A stretch of 64,000 nt of DNA from an uncultured Candidatus Melainabacteria bacterium (GTDB lineage Bacteria > Cyanobacteriota > Vampirovibrionia > Gastranaerophilales > Gastranaerophilaceae): NCBI GenBank assembly GCA_949915775.1, contig CATLEG010000002.1, positions 1-64,000 of the forward strand, in the 5' to 3' direction. Positions 51,665 to 60,067 of the stretch are shown here, in pieces; position 1 is the first letter of the stretch, and each line of letters begins with the position of its first letter. The position numbers and the translations under genes are program-made. The notes under the pieces were generated by a model that did not search any database, had not been told where the DNA came from, and saw only the letters and a program-made list of their open reading frames with translations.

Positions 51665-52153
51665 ATGGAAGTTTTAATTGAATATTTAGCAAAAGGTTTT
51701 TTATTAATGCTTACTATATCAATGCCATGTGTACTTGTTGCAGCGGGTATTGGTCTTGTTGTAGGTATTTTGCAGGCTGTTACACAGGTTCAAGAACAAA
51801 CTATTGCAGCGGCCCCAAAAATTCTCGGTGTATTTTTGGTCATAGTAATTGGCGGGATTGGTTTTATTAATCTTTTAAAAGGCTTTGTTATGGACGGCAT
51901 GTCTATTGCGTTTAATCTTGTATCAAAAAATGATTCTTATGTTTTGCCGGCAGATTATTATAAATATACAACTCCTTTTGAACATGAAATGAATGATAAA
52001 TTTAAAAATCAATCTAATATAGATGAGATTATGAAAAATCCTGGAAAAGTCCCTTATATTGATAAACAACAAAAGAATAAATATATTCCGGCTTCCAGAA
52101 CACCAATGCCAAAACCTGATTTTGTAGAAACAAACAAGATAATGGGGCGATAG
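51665..52153 (+). CDS. fliQ: Export gate protein FliQ with an extended C-terminus
   Basis: 162 residues; the family norm is about 90. The first 90 residues contain the two helices and the signature GIGLVVGILQAVTQVQEQTI, then GGIGFINLLKGFV. The remaining ~70 residues are hydrophilic, Lys/Pro/Asn-rich (for example PGKVPYIDKQQKNKYIPASR) and have no counterpart that I know. AAAGGATAAAAA precedes the ATG. fliR starts at the next base after the stop. Confidence 0.9.
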   Translation: MEVLIEYLAKGFLLMLTISMPCVLVAAGIGLVVGILQAVTQVQEQTIAAAPKILGVFLVIVIGGIGFINLLKGFVMDGMSIAFNLVSKNDSYVLPADYYKYTTPFEHEMNDKFKNQSNIDEIMKNPGKVPYIDKQQKNKYIPASRTPMPKPDFVETNKIMGR

Positions 52154-52933
52154 ATGGATTCGATAATTACAGAATTAATGAAAATGTTTCCAATGCTTAA
52201 TGCTTATCTTGCGGCCGGTATTTTTATATTTGCAAGATTATTAGGTTTTTTCAGATTAGCTCCTGTATTTAATAGAAAAGAATGTCCGGGTATGGTGAAA
52301 CTTGCATTATGCTTGATTTTGACAATTGTTTTAACCAGTGTTACAAAACCAAGTGTAACTATTATTGAAGAATCTTTTGTACTGTCAATTATTTTAAATT
52401 TTGTAGTCGGGGCATTAATCGGTTATATTGCACAGTTGATTCTGCTGGCTATTGATGCCGGCGGCGATATGGTAAATATGCAAATGGGTCTTTCTTCTGC
52501 AATGGTTTTGGATCCGACAACTTCTTCACAAGTTTCTATTGTTGGGAAATGTTTTTCATTTTTGGGGTTGATTATTTTTATACAACTTGGCGGTGTGTAC
52601 TGGCTTTTGACAGCATTAATTCACAGTATACAAATTTTCCCGCTTGATGCAACTATAATTCCTTTAACAGAGATTGTAAATCTTGATTATGTAGTTAAGC
52701 TTTCATCAAATGTTTTATACATGGGATTGCAGATTGCATCTCCGATTTTACTTGCAACATTAGGGCAGGATATTATTTTAGGGGTAATTTCAAAAACAGC
52801 ACCTCAAGTTAACGTTTTCCAGTTAAGTTTCTTATTTAAGCCGGTATTAGGAGCAGCAATAATGGTATGGATTTTGCCAATGCTTGTAAATATTATTACT
52901 GATTATTTTATGTCTTATTCAAAAATTATATAA
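52154..52933 (+). CDS. fliR: Export gate protein FliR
   Basis: 259 residues, about six hydrophobic segments. IFARLLGFFRLAPVFNRKEC at the N-terminus, LILLAIDAGGDMVNMQMGLS and FQLSFLFKPVLGAAIMVWIL are the FliR/SctT signatures. It completes the FliP-Q-R gate. flhB, which usually follows, is not here; a terminator closes the unit. Confidence 0.93.
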   Translation: MDSIITELMKMFPMLNAYLAAGIFIFARLLGFFRLAPVFNRKECPGMVKLALCLILTIVLTSVTKPSVTIIEESFVLSIILNFVVGALIGYIAQLILLAIDAGGDMVNMQMGLSSAMVLDPTTSSQVSIVGKCFSFLGLIIFIQLGGVYWLLTALIHSIQIFPLDATIIPLTEIVNLDYVVKLSSNVLYMGLQIASPILLATLGQDIILGVISKTAPQVNVFQLSFLFKPVLGAAIMVWILPMLVNIITDYFMSYSKII

Positions 52934-52963
52934 AAAAGCGGGAAGATTTTTCCCGCTTTTTAA
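52934..52963. terminator. Terminator between fliR and the hydrogenase gene
   Basis: AAAAGCGGGAA-GAT-TTTTCCCGCTTTTT, usable from both sides. Confidence 0.9.
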
Positions 52964-54507
52964 TGATTAACTTTTTCATCTATTTGTTCTTTAATTGAAG
53001 AACTTTCGTTTACGTATGCTGTAACTTGTTTTAATGCCGGTTTAAATGCATTTACTGTTGAATTTCCGCCTAAACAGCCGCCTTGACAGGACATTACCTC
53101 AATCAAATTTCCTAAATCACACATGCCGTTTTTGGCATATTTTTTCAAATCTCTGACGGACTGTTTATTTAAACCATCAATTATGACAGGGTGTGCAGGA
53201 ATTTCTTCCGGTAAAATTGTTTCTACAGCTTTTGCAACTCCGCCTGTTACACAGAAATTTCTAGCTTCAGCTGAAGATTCTGTTTCGAATTCTTTTTCTG
53301 CACATTCTGCAACTTGAATTCCAAGCGCTATCATCCATGCGCCGATTTCTTCATAATTGAGAACATAATCAACGTTTGGATTTTTCAAAGCTTCACGTTT
53401 TTTTGCCACACAAGGTGAGAAAAATACTGTTATTGCACTGGGGTGTTCACGTTTAACAATTTCAGCAGTGTAATACATTGGAGTTTTTGTATCAGAACGA
53501 AATGGTTTGATTTCCGGAATATGTTTGTCTACAAGTTCATTATAGCCGGCACAGCAAGAAGTTGTCATAAATTCTTCGCCTTTTTCCATTCTTTCAACAA
53601 ATTCTGCGGCTTCGTTTTTAGTTGTAATATCTGCACCTTGAGCAACTTCGTAAACTTCATCAAAACCTAATTTTAAGATAGCATCTTTAAGTTGTTTTGG
53701 AGAACAAGGTAATTGTCCAAACATTGCGGGAGCAACCATTGCAATAACTTTTCTTTTACCCTCTTTGACGATTTTGGTATCATTTTTACTATTTTGGTCA
53801 GTAGCTGCACTCTCGTTTTTTGCTTTAATATGTTTCAATACATCAATAATTTGGCTTTTTTCGTGTACTGCGCCGAAAGGACAAGCCGCAGAACATTTTC
53901 CACAAGAAATACATTTTTCAAAATCAATTCTTGCATATCCGTTTTCGTCTTTTGCAATTGCGCCTACAGGACAAGCATTTTCACAAGGAACGATAATTTT
54001 TTGGATTGCTTGATAAGGACATACCTGAGCGCACATTCCGCAGTTTTTACATTTAGCCGGATCAATTGTTGATTTTCCGTTAATAACAGATATCGCTCCA
54101 AATTTACAAGTGTTTACGCAAGGTCTAGCAACACAACCTTGGCAAAGGTCTGTTACATATATTCTTGAAGGTACACAACCTTTACAAGCACTTGTTAATA
54201 CCGTAAGTGGATTTTCTTCAGGTTTTTCTCTTTGTTCAGCTTCTTTTGCAAGTTCTGAAAGAAGAGTGTAATCTTCAGTTTCTTCAATTGAAAATCCCAA
54301 ACTTGCAATTGCTCTATCGCGTAAAATAGCGCGTTCATTGTGAATGCAGCATCTGTAAGGCACTTCATGACCTTTCGGACGCATATCATAAGGTATTAAC
54401 CTTGTATTTTCTTCGTAATTATCGCTTAAATAAGCTTTTATAAGTCTAACTAAAATTTCTCTTTTTAAATGTGATGTCTGTTTTTGTGGACTCAAGTTCA
54501 TAGCCAT
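52960..54507 (-). CDS. [FeFe]-hydrogenase, group B-like
   Basis: Catalytic iron hydrogenase, 515 residues. The N-terminal third has several ferredoxin-type [4Fe-4S] sites (CVARPCVNTCKFGA, CKNCGMCAQVCPYQAI, CISCGKCSAACPFGAV). H-cluster motifs: TTSCCAGY (proton-relay Cys retained), FFSPCVAKKRE and EVMSCQGGCLGGNS. The wording of motifs 1 and 3 differs from prototypical group A enzymes and is nearer to group B, whose physiological role is less clear; H2 production in fermentation is likely. AAGGAAG precedes the ATG. No maturation genes are in the window. Confidence 0.9.
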   Translation of the reverse strand: MAMNLSPQKQTSHLKREILVRLIKAYLSDNYEENTRLIPYDMRPKGHEVPYRCCIHNERAILRDRAIASLGFSIEETEDYTLLSELAKEAEQREKPEENPLTVLTSACKGCVPSRIYVTDLCQGCVARPCVNTCKFGAISVINGKSTIDPAKCKNCGMCAQVCPYQAIQKIIVPCENACPVGAIAKDENGYARIDFEKCISCGKCSAACPFGAVHEKSQIIDVLKHIKAKNESAATDQNSKNDTKIVKEGKRKVIAMVAPAMFGQLPCSPKQLKDAILKLGFDEVYEVAQGADITTKNEAAEFVERMEKGEEFMTTSCCAGYNELVDKHIPEIKPFRSDTKTPMYYTAEIVKREHPSAITVFFSPCVAKKREALKNPNVDYVLNYEEIGAWMIALGIQVAECAEKEFETESSAEARNFCVTGGVAKAVETILPEEIPAHPVIIDGLNKQSVRDLKKYAKNGMCDLGNLIEVMSCQGGCLGGNSTVNAFKPALKQVTAYVNESSSIKEQIDEKVNH

Positions 54508-54574
54508 TTTTCAACTTCCTTTTACTTAAATATCACCTGATAACATTATCACATAAATATGAAAAATTTTCAAA

Positions 54575-54600
54575 AACCGGCAGAAATATTTTTGCCGGTT
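54575..54600 (-). terminator. Terminator after the 91-residue gene
   Basis: AACCGGCA ... TGCCGGTT stem, T-rich on the minus-strand 3' side. Confidence 0.65.
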
Positions 54601-54608
54601 AATAAATT

Positions 54609-54884
54609 TTATTCTAAGAGGTCTTTAATGTTTTTATTCCTTCTATTTTTTAATCGTTGAATTTCTTCTTTTGTCAATCCATATTTTTCCAATCCATCCA
54701 ATACTGTATCAAGAGCTTTATTGAGATCCTTTGGCATTTCTTTCTTTTCTTGTTTTTTTGCTTTTGGAAATTTAATTTCTTCAAGTTGCTTTTTTACTTT
54801 GGGAAATTTGTTTAGTGCTTTTTCTAATCCATCGTTCTTATTTGCTGGTACAATGTAACCTGTTCTCATAATTGGTTCTGGCAT
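54609..54884 (-). CDS. Small Lys-rich hypothetical protein
   Basis: 91 residues with an AAGGAGATG site. Begins MPEPIMRTGYIVPANKNDGL; the middle has two similar Lys-rich stretches (LNKFPKVKKQLEEIKFPKAK); the end is helical (GLTKEEIQRLKNRRNKNIKD). No known family. It lies upstream of the hydrogenase gene on the same strand but is separated from it by a terminator. Confidence 0.6.
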   Translation of the reverse strand: MPEPIMRTGYIVPANKNDGLEKALNKFPKVKKQLEEIKFPKAKKQEKKEMPKDLNKALDTVLDGLEKYGLTKEEIQRLKNRRNKNIKDLLE

Positions 54885-55094
54885 AATTTCATCTCCTTAA
54901 TATCTTGTACTCGTGTGTGCACATCTTACTCTTATATAAAAACTTTTTAGATAATGAAATTGCTTAATTTTTAGATATAACATATAGAAAATATATAAAA
55001 CATAGATATACTTTGTCCTTTTAGCTTTACAAAAGTTAATATATTATGATATGGAACATCTATTTTGTATAAAAATTCAATGTAAAGGATTTAT

Positions 55095-55133
55095 ATGGAC
55101 GTAAAAAAATCTATAGAATTCTTAGAGATTTAG
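55095..55133 (+). pseudogene. Twelve-codon gene remnant at the edge of a repeat array
   Basis: AAAGGATTTATATG followed by MDVKKSIEFLEI and a stop. The ribosome binding site and start look genuine, but the frame ends just before the repeat array, which suggests a gene cut short by the insertion. The stretch 54885-55517 otherwise holds AT-rich sequence and the array only. Confidence 0.35.
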
Positions 55134-55150
55134 TGGAAGAGATTTAATCC

Positions 55151-55500
55151 CCATCCCAGCCTTCCCCATAAAATGGGGAAGGAGCAAGTTACAAAAGTTG
55201 CCAATGTACTCGTTTATCAAATTTTGTATAAACTAAAACCATCCCAGCCTTCCCCAAAAAATGGGAAGGAGCAAGTTACAAAAGTTGCCAATGTACTCGT
55301 TTATCAAATTTTGTATAAACTAAAACCATCCCAACCTTCCCCATAAAATGGGGAAGGAGAAAGTTACAAAAGTTGCCAATGTACTCGTTTATCAAATTTT
55401 ATTTAAACTAAAACCATCCCAACCTTCCCAAAAAAATGGGAAGGAGCAAGTGGCAAGGTTTCCCTCCCCACTTGTGGGGAGGGTTAGGGTGGGGAAATTT
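55151..55500. repeat. 87/88-bp direct repeat array with palindromic cores
   Basis: ACAAAAGTTGCCAATGTACT recurs at 55191, 55278 and 55366. Each unit contains a palindrome CCTTCCCCA-TAAAA-TGGGGAAGG and a TTTATCAAATTTTGTATAAA stretch; a fourth core and a larger palindrome (CCCTCCCCACTTGTGGGGAGGG) end the array. It is not a CRISPR: the whole unit repeats, without unique spacers. Confidence 0.9.
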
Positions 55501-55517
55501 TGTGATAATATAAAAAT

Positions 55518-55856
55518 ATGAACAGCAAAACTATTAAAGCCAGAAATTTAAGAAAAAATATGACAGAGCAAGAAAAAAAGCTCTGGCAATATTTAAGAAA
55601 AAGAAGCATAAACAATTTTAAATTTAGAAGGCAATATCCAATCGGGAATTATATAGTTGACTTTGCATGTCTTGAAAAGAGATTGGTTATTGAAATTGAT
55701 GGCGGTCAACATAATCAGAGTGATAATATTTTATATGACCAAAACCGTACACAATATATTGAAAAGTGTGGCTACAAAGTTATAAGATTTTGGAACAATG
55801 AAATAGAAAATAATATTGAAGGAGTTTATGAGGGAATTTTAAAGTATTTAAACTGA
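55518..55856 (+). CDS. DUF559 (Vsr/restriction-endonuclease-fold) protein
   Basis: 112 residues. The complete DUF559 pattern: ARNLRKNMTEQEKKLWQYLR, FKFRRQYPIGNYIVDFACLE, LVIEIDGGQHNQ and GYKVIRFWNNEIENN. The D..ExDGGQH core is that of Vsr-like nucleases. No SD is evident and no methylase or partner is near. It is placed between arrays of CCCAACCTTCCCC palindromes on both sides and interrupts a run of minus-strand hydrogenase genes, which suggests that gene and repeats arrived together. Confidence 0.9.
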   Translation: MNSKTIKARNLRKNMTEQEKKLWQYLRKRSINNFKFRRQYPIGNYIVDFACLEKRLVIEIDGGQHNQSDNILYDQNRTQYIEKCGYKVIRFWNNEIENNIEGVYEGILKYLN

Positions 55857-55862
55857 AATCTC

Positions 55863-55960
55863 CCCATCCCAGCCTTCCCCACTTGTGGGGAAGGAGCGTT
55901 TATCAATTAACTCATTATCTAATTTTATTAATACCATCCCAACTTTCCATAAATGGGTAA
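55863..55960. repeat. Palindromic repeats on the distal side of the DUF559 gene
   Basis: CATCCCAGCCTTCCCCACTT / GTGGGGAAGG and a weaker copy (CATCCCAACTTTCCATAAATG), the same family as the upstream array, with the ATCAA-TTATCTAATTTTATTAA spacer. Confidence 0.8.
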
Positions 55961-55967
55961 GGAGTAA

Positions 55968-56225
55968 TTATTTCAATTTAGCATCAATTGCTTTTAATAC
56001 TTTTTCGACTGTGGCTTCTTTAATTACTTCATCATCAACTTTTACGTAAGGTGCTTTTGAAAACTCCCAGTCTATTGAGCATAAACCTAAACAAGGAACG
56101 CCTGAAACTTCAACTTTATCTCCGTATTTTGCTGGAACTGTTTCGATTAATTCCTGCAAGTTTGATGAACCCATTACAAAACAAGTTGTTCCTAAACATA
56201 CTTTAACACTAATTTTTTCTGCCAT
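55968..56225 (-). CDS. Thioredoxin-like [2Fe-2S] ferredoxin (HydC/NuoE-like), copy 1
   Basis: 85 residues. Four Cys in the usual arrangement: CLGTTC (~10-15) and CLGLC (~45-49), as in the NuoE C-terminal domain and stand-alone [2Fe-2S] proteins of hydrogenase clusters. It probably passes electrons to or from the sensory hydrogenase. AAAGGACA lies upstream of the ATG. It is the last gene of the sensor cluster, 58 bases after the phosphatase gene. Confidence 0.85.
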   Translation of the reverse strand: MAEKISVKVCLGTTCFVMGSSNLQELIETVPAKYGDKVEVSGVPCLGLCSIDWEFSKAPYVKVDDEVIKEATVEKVLKAIDAKLK

Positions 56226-56283
56226 TTTATGTCCTTTCTGATGATTGTCGTTAACTGTTATAAACTTTTGTCAGTCACTTCCT

Positions 56284-57447
56284 CTACATATACTGTACAT
56301 TAACCTTTTTGAAATATTTCTCTTGTAGTACACAAGCCATTTTTTTTATGATATTTTTTCTGATTTCAATTTCTATTGGAAGTGCAGGATCATAGTGAGC
56401 CTGATTGAGTTTTGCACCGACCATGAAATTTATGCAGTCACTATCCAATAAAAATTTTACCAGTTTTCCTGCTGCATTGTCAATATCTGTTGTCCCGTTT
56501 TCTAAGTATTCTAAAGTTTTTGTTAATGTCAAAATTCCTTCGGTAACCAAATCAACTCCTTCCATATAAGAGCAGGATGGGAGTTTGCCGATACTGATTG
56601 TTGTGTCCATTGTAATTGGACGGTTTAATTCGCGTGAGATAAGATTTGCAGTTGTACCGCCGGCGATTGCTTTTTTGCCTTTAAAATTTGCAAACATTTC
56701 GGCATATTCTTTATCTTTTTGCTGATGATAAGGCGGACCGGTGAAAACAAGTGATTCTCTGGGTTCTCTAAAATAAAGTACACAGGCTGAGATATCGTCT
56801 TTTGGAAGTCTGTCGGTTTCAATATTTCGAGCTTGATTTACTATATATTGTGAAAGTTCTGTACTTGAAATGTCAGGATGTTCTTTTAGTTTATCTTGTA
56901 ATAGAATGATTAAACCTTCGCGGCGCAATCCGAGTTTTAATCTGCCTCCGCCTAGTCCTGATTGAGTTACGCCGTCAGAACAAAATATTAGTCTGTCACC
57001 TAATTCAGGTTTTATTTTATAAACTTTTAGACATCTGTTTTTAAAACTTTTGGATGGTATTGCTTCATATTCGGGCTGAATAACTTCGTTTCCTCTAATC
57101 CAGATGAATTCGGGGTTTCCTTCTTCTACGATTTTTGCATTGCCGTCGTCGTTAACTTCTATTGCTGAGAAGGTTGAATAACTAATCCTTCTGACTTTGC
57201 AGACAGGCAGAGAGTTCATGATAATTTCTGCGGCTTTGCTGATTGGGATTTGGTCGCCTTCGATAAATTTCAAAAGCATAGTGGCAGTCATACAAGATAA
57301 AATATTTGCTTTTATTCCGCTTCCCAATCCGTCAGAGAGCACAGCAATCAATTTCGCTTCATCGGGATATCTTTTGGATACAAAGTAATCGCCATAAGCG
57401 TTCTGGTTATATTTTTTCATTTGATTGCAATCGATGTCGATAAACAT
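56284..57447 (-). CDS. SpoIIE-family PP2C phosphatase of the hydrogenase sensor cluster
   Basis: 387 residues from MFIDIDCNQMKKY; a TTG start 11 codons earlier is possible, and neither has a clear SD. The first ~240 residues are a SpoIIE-type PP2C domain: GDYFVSKRYPDEAKLIAVLS, DGLGSGIKAN with metal-binding Asp, IFCSDGVTQSGLGGG and KDDISACVLYF. The remaining ~150 residues (starting near FTGPPYHQQKD) are a separate domain common to hydrogenase-linked phosphatases. It lies directly after the sensory hydrogenase gene, so H2 is the probable input and protein dephosphorylation the output. Confidence 0.88.
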   Translation of the reverse strand: MFIDIDCNQMKKYNQNAYGDYFVSKRYPDEAKLIAVLSDGLGSGIKANILSCMTATMLLKFIEGDQIPISKAAEIIMNSLPVCKVRRISYSTFSAIEVNDDGNAKIVEEGNPEFIWIRGNEVIQPEYEAIPSKSFKNRCLKVYKIKPELGDRLIFCSDGVTQSGLGGGRLKLGLRREGLIILLQDKLKEHPDISSTELSQYIVNQARNIETDRLPKDDISACVLYFREPRESLVFTGPPYHQQKDKEYAEMFANFKGKKAIAGGTTANLISRELNRPITMDTTISIGKLPSCSYMEGVDLVTEGILTLTKTLEYLENGTTDIDNAAGKLVKFLLDSDCINFMVGAKLNQAHYDPALPIEIEIRKNIIKKMACVLQEKYFKKVNVQYM

Positions 57448-57556
57448 ATTTTTTAAGAAGAACAGAAGTTCAGAGGTCAAGAGGTCAGGCTAATTTCGTG
57501 AGCAAAGCTCACATATAATAGCTTGCCATCCTGTCTTCTTGTCTTCCAATCATCTT

Positions 57557-59260
57557 TTATTCCTCCTTTTCATAATCTTCTGCAATAGAACTCAAAAGTG
57601 TTTCAGTTTCTACCATGTGCTCGCCTAAAAGACAGGCGATTTCTTGTACAATCGAAATATTTTTTGAGATAACTTCATGTGCTTTTTGAGAAATTTTTTC
57701 TCTGTTTGTTTCAGAGGATGTAACATCTGTGATTACAGCTCCGACAATCTCGTTTTCTTCGATTGTGAATGCCGAAATATCATAAAGTTTGCCTTTAACA
57801 TTATAGCGTTCTTTATGAAGGTCTTTGCCTGTTTTCAAAATCGTTTTGAAAAGGTCTGCAAAATCAACAATTCTGTCGAGTGCCGCTCCTGTAAGCCCGT
57901 CAGGACGAGACTTAAACACTTCATACATATCGCCTGTGAACATTCTCATAAAGCTGTCGTTTGCTTCCAGAATATTCAAATCATTGTCTACCATAACAAT
58001 TGCAGACGGCATACATCTAATCATTGCGGCCGCTTTTCTCATTGCGATTTTTCTCATATAAGAAACGCACATTGAAGTTTCCGCTTCTCCGTCAAGCAGT
58101 GCTTTTGCAAGGTCGCGACAGGTTGCATAGCCGCATCCTCCGCAGTTAAGCTCGTCGTCAATTGTGTGTTTGCCGATTTTTTTAAGCGTTTTTAAGATTT
58201 CTTCCAATGGATAATCGGAATTCACAATTTTTTTAGGTTCAATGTTGTAATCTACAACAACTTTTGGTTCAGCCGGAATTTCGTCACGTTTTTTCTCTTT
58301 GGTCAAAATATCCGACACCATTGTAATTCCTGCTTTTTCTGAGGAAATGCAAGGCCCTCCGACACATCCGCCTTCACAAGCCAAAGCTTCTATAAAGATT
58401 GTTTTATCAAGTTTTTCCGGATCAAGATTTTTTAATGAACGCTGTAAAGCGCTTAAACCGCAAACTTCCAAAAGTTGCACATTATTATTGATTCCAGATT
58501 TTCTGATTGTTTGATTCATTCCGCCGTCAATCGGGTAAAGGGTTCCTTCATAAGCGGATTCGGGAACAAATTTGAATTTGCTGTCGCGTGCAACTTTTGT
58601 GATGTCGATAATTTCTTCATTCAGCCACATTCTAAGTTCTTCAAAAGTCAAAGCTACATCAAAAAGTCCTGAGTAAGTTACTTCGTTTTTCTTTCCGATA
58701 CAAGGGCCGATGAAAACTATTGAGATGTCGTCGCCAAAAGTTTCTTTTAGCATTTTTGCATGAGTCATTAAAGGCGAGCCGATTGGAGTTATGTAATTGG
58801 TAAACTCGGGCATATATTTTCTTATGTAATCAACGATTACAGGACAGGCGCTTGAAATAAACAGACCTTTTTCAGCATTATTAAGCATTTGAGCTGTTTT
58901 AATAGAAACTTCTTGTGCTCCGAGTGCGGTTTCTGAAACTTCTTTGAAACCTAGTTGTTTTAATAATGCAATCATTTTTTCGGCAGAGTTTTCAAATGAT
59001 GCTCTCCAAGATGGTGCAAGAGATACATAAACATCTTTTTGTGCTCTGATAAGTGCTTGAGCTTTGTCAATATCGCATCTTACACGTTTTGCGTTTGACG
59101 GGCAGGTTTTTACACAGTTCCCGCAAGCGATACATTTTTCAGGAATAACGGATGCGTGACCATTTTCGATTTTAATTGCTTTTACGGGACATTCCCTGAT
59201 ACATTTGTAGCAATCGTGACATTCATTTGTTAGTGTGTAGACCGGATACTGATTGTTCAT
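57557..59260 (-). CDS. Sensory [FeFe]-hydrogenase with PAS domain (group C, HydS-like)
   Basis: 567 residues. Domains: two [4Fe-4S] sites (CHDCYKCIRECPVKAI, CIACGNCVKTCPSNAK), an H-cluster domain (~70-340), a Fe-S motif CGGCGYATCRDLA (~375), a PAS domain (~425-520) and a helical C-terminus. Motif 1 is SSACPVIVDYI: the Cys that relays protons in catalytic enzymes is Ala while the cluster-binding Cys is kept, which is the mark of sensory hydrogenases. Motifs 2 and 3 are FIGPCIGKKNE and EALACEGGCVGGPC. It probably senses H2 and signals through PAS to the adjacent phosphatase. Confidence 0.9.
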   Translation of the reverse strand: MNNQYPVYTLTNECHDCYKCIRECPVKAIKIENGHASVIPEKCIACGNCVKTCPSNAKRVRCDIDKAQALIRAQKDVYVSLAPSWRASFENSAEKMIALLKQLGFKEVSETALGAQEVSIKTAQMLNNAEKGLFISSACPVIVDYIRKYMPEFTNYITPIGSPLMTHAKMLKETFGDDISIVFIGPCIGKKNEVTYSGLFDVALTFEELRMWLNEEIIDITKVARDSKFKFVPESAYEGTLYPIDGGMNQTIRKSGINNNVQLLEVCGLSALQRSLKNLDPEKLDKTIFIEALACEGGCVGGPCISSEKAGITMVSDILTKEKKRDEIPAEPKVVVDYNIEPKKIVNSDYPLEEILKTLKKIGKHTIDDELNCGGCGYATCRDLAKALLDGEAETSMCVSYMRKIAMRKAAAMIRCMPSAIVMVDNDLNILEANDSFMRMFTGDMYEVFKSRPDGLTGAALDRIVDFADLFKTILKTGKDLHKERYNVKGKLYDISAFTIEENEIVGAVITDVTSSETNREKISQKAHEVISKNISIVQEIACLLGEHMVETETLLSSIAEDYEKEE

Positions 59261-59275
59261 TTGTTGACCCTTTCA

Positions 59276-59391
59276 AGTCGTTAAGTCGATAGACGTTAAG
59301 ATTATAAGTTCATTTCGCTCGCTATAGCTCGAAAATATATTTTGTGCGCAGCACTGATACGAACTTAACATCTTATCGTCCTAACGTCTTA
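59276..59391. other. Intergenic segment with dispersed repeat sequence
   Basis: Contains GTTAAGTCGATAGACGTTAAG, whose near-complement occurs at 60204-60236, and an internal inverted repeat (AAGATTATAAGTTC.. / ..GAACTTAACATCTT). No gene; the two hydrogenase-cluster genes on either side are on the same strand. Confidence 0.45.
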
Positions 59392-59643
59392 TCATCTTTC
59401 ATTATTTATTTCTTTCATCAGAATTTCTTCCAACGTTTCTTCATTAACTCCGTTATATTCAGTGCCATTGATTATGACATTTGGACCTTTAGCGCATTTA
59501 TTTTCACATCTTGTACCGGCTATATCAATATCACAATCAAGGTTGTGGGCTTTTACAAAAGCTTCTATAAATGTTAAATTTTGTTGGTTGCCGCGAGCAA
59601 AACACGAACTTCCCATGCATACTGTTATATTAATTTTAGCCAT
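59392..59643 (-). CDS. Thioredoxin-like [2Fe-2S] ferredoxin, copy 2
   Basis: 83 residues. CMGSSC (~9-14) and CENKC (~46-50) give the [2Fe-2S] site; RCENKCAKGPNVIINGTEY is typical of the NuoE/HydC fold. It is the first gene of the minus-strand sensor cluster and precedes the sensory hydrogenase. Together with the copy at 55968 it brackets the cluster. Confidence 0.85.
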   Translation of the reverse strand: MAKINITVCMGSSCFARGNQQNLTFIEAFVKAHNLDCDIDIAGTRCENKCAKGPNVIINGTEYNGVNEETLEEILMKEINNER

Positions 59644-59704
59644 TTACAACTTCCTCTAATAATTTATATTTTATAACATACAAGCAAATCTTGCAAGTGT
59701 AGTA

Positions 59705-59733
59705 TTGAAATTAATAATTGAATTTGTTATAAT
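59705..59733 (+). promoter_or_regulatory. Strong promoter upstream of the second poly-G tract
   Basis: TTGAAA (59705-59710), 17-base spacer, TATAAT (59728-59733) with an extended TG (59725-59726). AAGGAG and ATG follow at 59741 and 59755. Confidence 0.75.
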
Positions 59734-59754
59734 AAAAAAAAAGGAGCAGAAAGT

Positions 59755-59856
59755 ATGAAATTTATAGATATGACTGGTTATAGAACTTCGGGGGGGGGAA
59801 TCGCAGGTATACCGCTTAATTCGCCACCTAGGTATTGGCGATTTACGTCATGCTGA
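59755..59856 (+). CDS. Short leader frame containing poly-G9; probable 5' end of the prepilin gene in the OFF phase
   Basis: Promoter, SD and ATG are all good. The frame reads MKFIDMTGYRTSGGG, then 18 further codons to a TGA. With one G fewer (or two more) in the tract, translation would pass into a frame that has no stop for 1.2 kb and ends in the prepilin-like gene at 61048, giving about 430 residues. I therefore read this as the start of that gene and not as an independent peptide, though a remnant of another gene cut by repeats is possible. Confidence 0.55.
   Translation: MKFIDMTGYRTSGGGIAGIPLNSPPRYWRFTSC
59790..59798 (+). repeat. Poly-G tract (G9) between start codon and prepilin frame
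   Basis: Nine Gs, 12 codons after the ATG at 59755. Eight or eleven Gs would connect that ATG with the downstream open frame. Confidence 0.85.
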
Positions 59857-60062
59857 ACTTGATTCAGCATCTCATTCAGTCATTCTGAACGGAGCGAAGA
59901 ATCTCAATTTACCCCTCACCCTAGCCCTGTCTTGGATTTGCTCCACGCTCACAGAGTTTCGCCAAAGTTGCTACGCAACAAAAGGCTCAATCTGTTCGCT
60001 ATCCGGACTCGTTTTACTCCGTCCGTCCGCAAATCCGCTCTCCCTCAAGGGGCGAGGGGAAA
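59845..60062. repeat. Composite of dispersed repeats, open in one frame
   Basis: Contains CATGCTGAACTTGATTCAGC, TCATTCTGAAC..GAAGAATCTC (compare 28909-28973), and a CCCCTCACCC ... AAGGGGCGAGGGG palindrome pair of the family found in thiL and dxr, here separated by ~150 bp. The frame in phase with the prepilin has no stop across the whole segment. Confidence 0.7.
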
Positions 60063-60067
60063 GTGTT

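Noticed and set aside
55151-55500. Repeat array that could be taken for a CRISPR
   Set aside because: The complete 87/88-bp unit repeats, spacers included; there are no unique spacers and no cas genes.
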